From NCBI GenBank assembly GCA_903889785.1, contig CAISYT010000114.1:1-11401 (forward strand): DNA of 11,401 bases, given 5' to 3'. Below, one piece after another: positions 1-5,249 of this stretch; the first letter of the stretch is position 1, and each line of letters starts with the position of its first letter. The translations under genes and the position numbers were made by a program. Origin of the DNA: an uncultured Caulobacterales bacterium. GTDB taxonomy: Bacteria; Pseudomonadota; Alphaproteobacteria; Caulobacterales; Caulobacteraceae. The notes beneath the pieces are model-generated. The model worked only from the letters and a program-made list of their open reading frames with translations. It made no database searches and was not told the DNA's origin.

Positions 1-269
1 AACTGCATCACCGGCGCTAGGGTCGAGCCGACGCAGGTGTTGGCCCCGCAGCGCTCCGCCGCCCAGACATGGCCATCGGCACCGATACCAAGTGCGCTGG
101 TCGAACCCAGCTTGCGGCCCTCAGGCATTTTCGCCCAGCCGACGTCGAGCCTGTAGGGATTGGGAGCATCCTTTGTGCAGGTCATGTCGGCCGCATTGGC
201 CCCTGCGCCGGACAGAACGACGGCGAGGACGGCGGCGGCGGCGAGCGCGCCGGACTTGGATCGGATCAT
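1..269 (-). CDS. Secreted beta-propeller-like protein, N-terminal part only
   Basis: The gene runs off the left edge; 89 residues are visible with no stop. Residues 1-27 form a clear signal peptide: basic start (MIRSK), an Ala/Val/Leu core, and a likely cut after ANA or NAA. The mature part begins with Asp-Met-Thr-Cys. Around residues 58-79 there is a segment with GADGHVWAAERCG. This style (Gly-x-Asp-Gly-His-x-Trp followed by a Cys pair, here Cys74 and Cys79) is seen in NHL-like six-bladed propellers annotated as peptidyl-alpha-hydroxyglycine alpha-amidating-lyase-like proteins. That family assignment is by resemblance and is tentative; export is well supported. The ATG at 269 was chosen because GGGGAGAG lies about 7 bases upstream on the minus strand. 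The gene is divergent from the tannase-like gene and may share its control region. Confidence 0.7.
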   Translation of the reverse strand, partial: MIRSKSGALAAAAVLAVVLSGAGANAADMTCTKDAPNPYRLDVGWAKMPEGRKLGSTSALGIGADGHVWAAERCGANTCVGSTLAPVMQ

Positions 270-298
270 GGCGTTGTCTCTCCCCATTTGTTGAGGCG

Positions 299-326
299 AG
301 GATAGGCGCTCCACGTCCTGCGGCAA
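299..326 (-). promoter_or_regulatory. Candidate sigma70-type promoter for the left-edge gene
   Basis: Read on the minus strand, TTGCCG (321-326) and TATCCT (299-304) are separated by 16 bases. Each matches the sigma70 consensus at 4 of 6 positions. The predicted transcript would start about 20 bases upstream of the SD and ATG at 269. The -35 box lies inside the nested inverted repeat at 313-346. This comes from eye inspection only, and matches of this quality arise by chance. Confidence 0.3.
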
Positions 327-346
327 GCCCTCTCAGAGGAGGACGT
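313..346. repeat. Nested inverted repeat in divergent promoter region
   Basis: The outer arms ACGTCCT (313-319) and AGGACGT (340-346) are exactly complementary. Inside them CCTCT (329-333) and AGAGG (335-339) pair around a single C. The structure is asymmetric: nine bases separate the left arms and none separate the right arms. It lies between two divergent genes and overlaps the proposed minus-strand -35 box, so it could be an operator or an RNA hairpin. The function is unknown. Confidence 0.45.
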
Positions 347-362
347 ACGCCCCGTTAGTCAG

Positions 363-390
363 TTGCAAACTCGGCTTTTGAGCCTACAGT
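363..390 (+). promoter_or_regulatory. Candidate promoter for the tannase-like gene
   Basis: TTGCAA (363-368) and TACAGT (385-390) are spaced by 16 bases, and each matches the sigma70 consensus at 4 of 6 positions. The implied start site near 397 leaves a leader of about 24 bases that holds the strong GGGGGAGG ribosome site. This is a pattern match only. Confidence 0.35.
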
Positions 391-420
391 CCAGCCCAAA
401 TTAAATGGGGGAGGATGCTC

Positions 421-2037
421 ATGGCGTCTCACAAAACTCGGGCGCTGGCCGTGTTGGCCGGTGTTGCGCTTGTAAGCGTCGCACTCGGAACAGCGGCCCA
501 TGCAGACGAAGCGGGTTGCAAGGCACTGAACGGGCGTTCCTATCCCGCCTCGACCATGACCCTGCCGCAGAATGGTGCCAAGATCACCAAGGCCGACTGG
601 ATCGCCGCCAGGCCAAATTTCCAGGCCTATTGCAAGGTTGCGGGCGAGATCGCCCCGCTGGATCACAACGCCACGGTCATCCTTTGGGCATTGAACCTGC
701 CAGAAACCTGGAACAAGAAGGCGGTACAGGAAGGTGGCGGCGGCCTGAACGGAACCCTGGTGCAAGCCAACGGTCTGCTGCGTGACTCGCCTCCGGGCAG
801 CGCGCCCCTGGCCAAGGGCTTTGTGACCCTGGGCACCGACGGCGGCCACCCCAATGCGAAGCCGGAAATCGGCGTGTTCTTCCTCAACGCCGAGGCCGTC
901 ATCAACAACAGCTATGGTGCCAATAAGAAGGCCCACGACCTCGCTTTGACCATCATCAACGATTACTATGGTGCCAAGCCCGACAAGTTCTACTTCTTCG
1001 GCGGGTCCGAAGGCGGCCGTCAGGCCATGGTCGCGGTGCAACGCTATCCGGCTGACTATGACGGCGTCGTGGCCGTGGTGCCGGCGCTGCAGAGCACCGG
1101 CAACAACCTGGCGAAGTACAACGCCTATCTGGCCAGCGTGAACGGCGGCTATATCGACAAGCCCCACATCAAACTGCTCGCCGACGACACGTATCGCCAG
1201 TGTGACGAACTGGACGGCATCAAGGACCGGATCATCTCGAAGTACCGGGCTTGCCTGGCCATCGCCAAATTCGACAAGATCCGCTGCAAGGATGGCAAGG
1301 AGGGGGGCGACTGTCTCTCCGACGATCAGATCAAGGCCGTACAGACCTGGCGTCACCCCTACAGCTGGGGCTTCCCGCTCAAGAATGGCTACACCGGCCT
1401 GCCGGGCTGGTCCATCGGCGGCGAGGACCTGCCTGGTTCCGTCAATCCCTGGATCGAGCTCGACCAGCGCATGACGCTCGCCGATCCGGCTACCGAAATC
1501 AACGCGTCGCAGTGGGCGCGCTACTACGTGATGCATGACGGCAATTTCCGCGGCCCGCTGAATCTAAAAGACCCGGCGATCCGCAAGCGCATCCAGGATT
1601 ATTCGGATTTCACCGACAACAATAATCCCGATCTCGGTCCCTTCCTGGCCCGCGGTGGCAAGCTGATCGTGAAAGAAAACACCGCCGACTACGCCGTAGC
1701 GCCAGAAGGCAACTTCGCCTACTTCGACAAGATCGTGGCCAAGATGGGCGCGAAGAAGGTCAACAGCTTCATGCGCTTCTACGTCAATCCGGGCATGAAC
1801 CATGGCGGTTCGGCCTCGCGTCAGGATGGCTCTAAGGCACCCGACAAGGTCGACATGTTCGGCGAACTCGACACCTGGGTGACCAGTGGCAAGGCCCCGG
1901 GCACGCTAACGGTCACAGCTTATAATGCAAAGGGCGAGGCCGAGGCTTCCAAGCCGATGTGCCAGCTTCCGCTGTATCCGCGCTATATCAAGGGCGATGC
2001 AAGCGTGGCCACCAGCTACGAGTGCGTCCCCCACTAG
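421..2037 (+). CDS. Secreted tannase/feruloyl esterase-family alpha/beta hydrolase
   Basis: The product is a 538-residue exported protein of the tannase family (fungal feruloyl esterase B, bacterial tannases, MHETase), which hydrolyses ester bonds of aromatic acids. Here the substrate is unknown. The signal peptide covers residues 1-27, with a likely cut in AHA-DE. The nucleophile motif is GGSEGGRQ with Ser196. The acid is probably Asp423 in TADYAV, after the GGKLIV strand. The base is His461 in PGMNHGG. A Ca-binding-like loop CDELDGIKD (261-269) and other family cysteines are retained. In classic members a Cys precedes the Ser and a Cys follows the His, forming the CS-D-HC disulfide; here both are Gly (195 and 462). 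ATG 421 is preferred over ATG 415 because the SD (GGAGG, 410-414) abuts 415 but sits 6 bases before 421. The long antisense frame is a shadow. Confidence 0.9.
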   Translation: MASHKTRALAVLAGVALVSVALGTAAHADEAGCKALNGRSYPASTMTLPQNGAKITKADWIAARPNFQAYCKVAGEIAPLDHNATVILWALNLPETWNKKAVQEGGGGLNGTLVQANGLLRDSPPGSAPLAKGFVTLGTDGGHPNAKPEIGVFFLNAEAVINNSYGANKKAHDLALTIINDYYGAKPDKFYFFGGSEGGRQAMVAVQRYPADYDGVVAVVPALQSTGNNLAKYNAYLASVNGGYIDKPHIKLLADDTYRQCDELDGIKDRIISKYRACLAIAKFDKIRCKDGKEGGDCLSDDQIKAVQTWRHPYSWGFPLKNGYTGLPGWSIGGEDLPGSVNPWIELDQRMTLADPATEINASQWARYYVMHDGNFRGPLNLKDPAIRKRIQDYSDFTDNNNPDLGPFLARGGKLIVKENTADYAVAPEGNFAYFDKIVAKMGAKKVNSFMRFYVNPGMNHGGSASRQDGSKAPDKVDMFGELDTWVTSGKAPGTLTVTAYNAKGEAEASKPMCQLPLYPRYIKGDASVATSYECVPH

Positions 2038-2070
2038 CGCTTACGATCTAGGCAGAAAGTCTTTAGGACG

Positions 2071-2095
2071 GCTCCGCAAGGAGCGGCCCTTGCTT
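2071..2095 (+). terminator. GCAA-tetraloop hairpin, possible weak terminator
   Basis: GCTCC (2071-2075) and GGAGC (2080-2084) enclose the stable GNRA-type loop GCAA, 34 bases after the tannase-like stop. The downstream tract (GGCCCTTGCTTTT) has only a short T run, and that run is offset from the stem. It could be a weak terminator or part of an intergenic palindromic element. A second dyad, CGGCCC-A-GGGCCG, follows at 2099-2111. Confidence 0.35.
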
Positions 2096-2113
2096 TTACG
2101 GCCCAGGGCCGGG

Positions 2114-2149
2114 ATGACGGCGGGGGGAGCGGTGGCTATACAAGCTCCA
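2114..2149 (+). promoter_or_regulatory. Candidate leaderless promoter of the thiol dioxygenase gene
   Basis: ATGACG (2114-2119) and TATACA (2137-2142) are spaced by exactly 17 bases, each at 4 of 6 to the sigma70 consensus. The predicted start lies about 7 bases after the -10, at the A of the ATG (2149). No SD sits at a usable distance, since the nearest purine run (2122-2129) is about 20 bases away. The geometry therefore fits a leaderless mRNA. Confidence 0.4.
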
Positions 2150-2733
2150 TGCCCATCTCTCGCCTGCGCGACTTCGTCACCGACTTCACGGCCCTGATGG
2201 ATCAGGGCCCCAAGGAGCCGCGGGTGATCGCCGACGGCGGGGCCCTGCTGAAAGACCTCGTCCGCCACGACGACTGGTTGCCCGACGCCTTCGCCGTGGC
2301 GAGCGAGGAACGCTACCAGCAATACCTGCTGCATTGCGACCCGGCGCAGCGGTTCAGCGTGGTCAGTTTCGTCTGGGGACCGGGGCAGAAGACGCCGGTG
2401 CACGAGCACCGCACCTGGGGCCTGATCGGCATGCTGCGTAACGCTGAGTTTTCCCAACCCTTCGTGCTGGACGCCGGCAAGCCGGTCGCGTGCGGCGACA
2501 CCCGCAGACTAGAGCCCGGCGACCTCGATGTGGTCTCACCGGCCGTGGGCGATATCCATCGCGTGAGCAATGTCTTCGAAGATCGCGCCTCGATCTCGAT
2601 CCATGTCTATGGTGCCAACATCAGCGCCATCCGCCGTTTCCGCTACGACCGCGATGGCAACCAGCATGATTTCATGTCGAGCTACGGCAACGAAACCATG
2701 CCCAACCTATGGGACCTGGCGGTCAACCCATGA
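2149..2733 (+). CDS. Gln-type thiol dioxygenase (cysteine / 3-mercaptopropionate dioxygenase family)
   Basis: This 194-residue cupin of the cysteine dioxygenase type I family is a cytosolic non-haem Fe(II) enzyme that adds O2 to a thiol to give a sulfinate. The iron ligands are His85 and His87 in PVHEH and His137 in GDIHRVS. The outer-sphere Ser150-x-His152-x-Tyr154 triad is present with the normal 15-residue spacing from the third ligand. At the position of mammalian Arg60, which binds the cysteine carboxylate (YTRNLV), this protein has Gln58 (YQQYLL). That places it in the Gln-type subgroup, whose studied members prefer 3-mercaptopropionate to cysteine. There is no Cys for the mammalian Cys-Tyr crosslink. 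The next gene starts inside its stop codon (ATGA), so the two are probably co-translated. Family membership is firm; substrate preference is inferred. Confidence 0.93.
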   Translation: MPISRLRDFVTDFTALMDQGPKEPRVIADGGALLKDLVRHDDWLPDAFAVASEERYQQYLLHCDPAQRFSVVSFVWGPGQKTPVHEHRTWGLIGMLRNAEFSQPFVLDAGKPVACGDTRRLEPGDLDVVSPAVGDIHRVSNVFEDRASISIHVYGANISAIRRFRYDRDGNQHDFMSSYGNETMPNLWDLAVNP

Positions 2734-4292
2734 CCGCCAAGACAACGCCGGCGCAGGTGCGCGCGGCCTGGATCACCCGCTCTGAAATCGCGCTGATTGA
2801 CCTGCGTGAGGAAGATCCCTTCGCCAAGGACCACCCCTTATTCGCGGTGCAGATTCCGCTGAGCCGGCTGGAACTGGAAATCCTCGACAAGGTGCCGCGC
2901 AAGGCAGCGCCCATCGTGCTGTACGACAACGGCGAGGGTCTAACCTCCCGTGCAGCGCATTTGCTAAGCAGCGTCGGCTACACCGCAGTCAGTGAACTTG
3001 ATGGCGGCCTGGAAGGCTGGCGCAAGGCCGGTTACGAACTCTTCCAGGACGTCAATTCCTACAGCAAGGCGTTCGGCGAACTGGTCGAGCACTGCCGCCA
3101 CACGCCATCCCTGCCCGCCCCCGAAGCCAAGGCCCTGATCGAGTCCGAGTTCGACCTGGTGGTGCTCGACGCGCGCCGCTACGACGAGTTCCAGACCATG
3201 AGCATCCCGCGCGGCATGAGTGTGCCGGGGGCGGAGCTAGTGCTCAGGGCCAGGGAGATCGCGCCCGACCCGACCACGACCATTATCGTCAACTGCGCGG
3301 GGCGAACCCGCAGCATCATCGGCGCGCAATCGCTGATCAATGCGGGCGTGCCCAATCCGGTGTTCGCGCTGCGTAACGGCTCGATCGGCTGGAAGCTGGC
3401 CGGCCAGGCGCTGGACCACGGCAAGGCCGCGCGTTTCCCCGACGTCACGCCAGAGTATGTGGTCGATGCGAAAGCCAAGGCGCGCGCCGTGTCGTACCGT
3501 GCAGGGGTGAGGCGGCTTGATCCGGCAATGCTGGCGTCGCTCATCCAAGACGACACGCGCACCCTGTATCGCTTCGATGTGCGCACCCCGGAGGAATACG
3601 CCAGCGGCCACATCCCCGGCTTTAAGTCCTCCCCCGGCGGGCAGCTGGTGCAGGAAACCGATATGAACGCCGCGGTGCGCGGCGCGCGCATCGTGCTAGC
3701 CGACGATGTCGGCCCGCGCGCCGACATTAGCGCCTCCTGGCTCGCCCAGATGGGCTGGGAGGTCTACGTCCTCGACGGTGGGTTCGACGGCAAGCTGGAG
3801 ACTGACACGTGGACGCCATCGTACCCGACTTTGCCGGATGCACAGACGATCAATGTGGCCGAGATGGAAACTGCGGACTTGACCGTGGTCGATCTTGCCA
3901 CGTCACCGCAGTATCGTAAGGGCCACATCCCGGGTGCCTGGTTCGTGGTTCGCGCCCGGCTGGCGCAGGCCTTAAACAAACTGCCACTCGACAAGGATTT
4001 CGTGCTGACCTCTCCGGACGGCGCGCTTGCACGACTGGCCGCCGCCGACCTCGCCGCCCTGACGGGTCATAAGGTTTGGGTACTGCAGGGTGGAACCGCC
4101 GCCTGGGCCGCCACGGGCAGGTCGCTGGTAACCGGCCTTACCGATGCCGCCTCCGACCCAGACGATATCTATCGGCGACCCTATGAGGGCACAGACAACG
4201 CCGCCACCGCCATGCAGGCCTATCTCGACTGGGAGTTTGGCCTGGTGGACCAACTGGCCCGCGACGGAACCCACGGCTTCTTCGTCATCTAG
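2730..4292 (+). CDS. Four-domain rhodanese-like protein with one catalytic cysteine
   Basis: The 520-residue product holds four tandem rhodanese-like folds: about 5-105, 125-230, 262-360 and 375-470. A 45-residue tail ends FGLVDQLARDGTHGFFVI. Rhodaneses carry sulfane sulfur as a Cys persulfide. Only domain 2 keeps the Cys loop (Cys189 in NCAGRTRS). The matching loops of domain 1 (YDNGEG), domain 3 (ADDVGP) and domain 4 (TSPDGA) lack Cys. Each domain retains fold signatures such as LDGGLEGW, SGHIPG, KGHIPGAW and LQGGTAAW. The likely start is the ATG at 2730, overlapping the dioxygenase stop as ATGA; an in-frame ATG at 2709 lies within the upstream gene and is less likely. Coupling to a thiol dioxygenase suggests a role in organic-thiol or sulfane-sulfur metabolism. 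The exact reaction cannot be read from the sequence. Confidence 0.9.
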   Translation: MTAKTTPAQVRAAWITRSEIALIDLREEDPFAKDHPLFAVQIPLSRLELEILDKVPRKAAPIVLYDNGEGLTSRAAHLLSSVGYTAVSELDGGLEGWRKAGYELFQDVNSYSKAFGELVEHCRHTPSLPAPEAKALIESEFDLVVLDARRYDEFQTMSIPRGMSVPGAELVLRAREIAPDPTTTIIVNCAGRTRSIIGAQSLINAGVPNPVFALRNGSIGWKLAGQALDHGKAARFPDVTPEYVVDAKAKARAVSYRAGVRRLDPAMLASLIQDDTRTLYRFDVRTPEEYASGHIPGFKSSPGGQLVQETDMNAAVRGARIVLADDVGPRADISASWLAQMGWEVYVLDGGFDGKLETDTWTPSYPTLPDAQTINVAEMETADLTVVDLATSPQYRKGHIPGAWFVVRARLAQALNKLPLDKDFVLTSPDGALARLAAADLAALTGHKVWVLQGGTAAWAATGRSLVTGLTDAASDPDDIYRRPYEGTDNAATAMQAYLDWEFGLVDQLARDGTHGFFVI

Positions 4293-4372
4293 GCACCGGT
4301 CGAGCGGGCCATTAGCGCCCACCAGGGCTGGCGTTCGGCGCAGAAATCCCTATTTTCCTGAAGCCTTTCCGT

Positions 4373-4401
4373 TTGAGATGGTCTCACCTGAAACGGGCAA
4401 T
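4373..4401 (+). promoter_or_regulatory. Candidate promoter of the GntR operon with FadR-like site
   Basis: TTGAGA (4373-4378) matches the -35 consensus at 5 of 6. The paired -10, GGCAAT (4396-4401), is weak at 3 of 6, with 17-base spacing. Immediately after the -35 box, in the spacer, lies TGGTCTCACCT (4379-4389). It fits the FadR-type pattern TGGT-N3-ACCA except for the last base. A repressor bound there would block the polymerase, so autorepression by the downstream GntR-family protein is plausible. Confidence 0.35.
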
Positions 4402-4434
4402 GGACTCGGTTCTAAAATTCAGAGCACGTCGGGC

Positions 4435-4459
4435 GGGTTAACCGGCATCCAATTAACCC
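4435..4459. repeat. Inverted repeat GGGTTAA-N11-TTAACCC upstream of the GntR gene
   Basis: Two perfect 7-base arms (4435-4441 and 4453-4459) are separated by 11 bases. The left arm also overlaps the palindrome GGTTAACC (4436-4443). Arm centres are 18 bases apart, close to two helical turns, which suits a dimeric regulator. The repeat lies 45 bases before the proposed GntR start. It is a candidate operator for that protein or another regulator. Confidence 0.4.
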
Positions 4460-4503
4460 TGACGCGCTCTACCCAGGGCGGGTGCCCAATGAAAGGTAGA
4501 CCC

Positions 4504-5220
4504 ATGGCTTTGACCTCTGTGCGACGGCGCGCCGTTGAAAAGTCCCTCGCGTTCGCCAACGTCAGCGAAATGAAGCCAAGCCGCTCATCCGCTACCGGTG
4601 CCTACGACCTGTTGCTCGAAGCCATAGAGAGCGGTGCCCTTTCGCCCGGTGCCCGCCTGCGCGAAGCGGAACTGGCCCAGCGCTTCCAAATCAGCCGCAC
4701 CCCGGTGCGCGAGGCGCTCAAGCGACTAGAAACGCAAGGCCTCGTCGCCCACGAGCCGCACCACGGCGCGGTGGTAGCGACGATCGACTATGGGCAGATC
4801 TGTGAGCTCTACCTGATGCGCGAGGTGCTAGAAGGCACCGCCGCCCGGCTGGCCGCGCACCATGCCACCAAGGTCGAAATCGACGTGCTGTACGAGATGA
4901 TCGAGCGCGACCGTAATCTGATCGGCCAGCCAAGGCAGCTGGCGCACACAAACCGCATGTTCCACGCCCAGATCCGCAACGCCGCGCGCAACCGCTATCT
5001 GAGCCAGACCCTGGAAAACTTCCGCCTTTCACTGGCCCTACTGGCCGGTACCGCCCTGGCGGTACCCGGCCGCGGCGACCAGTCAATCAACGAGCACGAA
5101 CTGCTGGTGAAGGCGATTGCCGCGCGCAACCCCGACCAGGCAGAAGAGATTTCCCGCAACCACATCCGCAACGCGCTGAAGACGCGCATCCGACTATTCG
5201 ATACCCCGCCACCGGCCTAA
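4504..5220 (+). CDS. GntR-family transcription regulator, FadR subfamily (FCD domain)
   Basis: The 238-residue protein has an N-terminal winged helix-turn-helix (about 28-92) with the recognition segment LAQRFQISRTPVREALKRLE. An all-helical FCD effector domain (about 98-230) follows. FCD domains often bind a metal through an Asp and three His. Here the matching positions are Asn150 (in place of Asp), His154, His198 and His220; the 22-residue spacing of the last two is normal. FCD regulators sense small carboxylic acids. ATG 4504 is chosen because AAGG lies 7 bases upstream; ATG 4489 would add five residues with a poorer SD. The frame is open well upstream, but that part looks non-coding. The aldehyde dehydrogenase starts 29 bases downstream on the same strand, so the two probably form one operon. 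The effector is unknown. Confidence 0.92.
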   Translation: MALTSVRRRAVEKSLAFANVSEMKPSRSSATGAYDLLLEAIESGALSPGARLREAELAQRFQISRTPVREALKRLETQGLVAHEPHHGAVVATIDYGQICELYLMREVLEGTAARLAAHHATKVEIDVLYEMIERDRNLIGQPRQLAHTNRMFHAQIRNAARNRYLSQTLENFRLSLALLAGTALAVPGRGDQSINEHELLVKAIAARNPDQAEEISRNHIRNALKTRIRLFDTPPPA

Positions 5221-5249
5221 AGCCAGCCAATCCCTACGGAGCCCGAACC

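Noticed and set aside
355..1536. 393-codon open frame on the minus strand
   Set aside because: It is antisense to the tannase-like gene, which has all family motifs, and it has no recognisable domain, signal or SD. Long antisense frames are common in GC-rich coding DNA.
2149..2733. Classic Arg-type cysteine dioxygenase reading
   Set aside because: The position of the carboxylate-binding Arg is Gln58 and the crosslink Cys is absent, so a Gln-type thiol dioxygenase is the better call.
4293..4372. Possible terminator after the rhodanese gene
   Set aside because: Only 4-base GC stems (for example CGCC/GGCG near 4317-4335) are seen, with no adjacent T tract; too weak to call.
4144..4503. Upstream extension of the GntR reading frame
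   Set aside because: It overlaps the rhodanese gene out of frame and then the promoter region; the wHTH domain and SD support a start at 4504.
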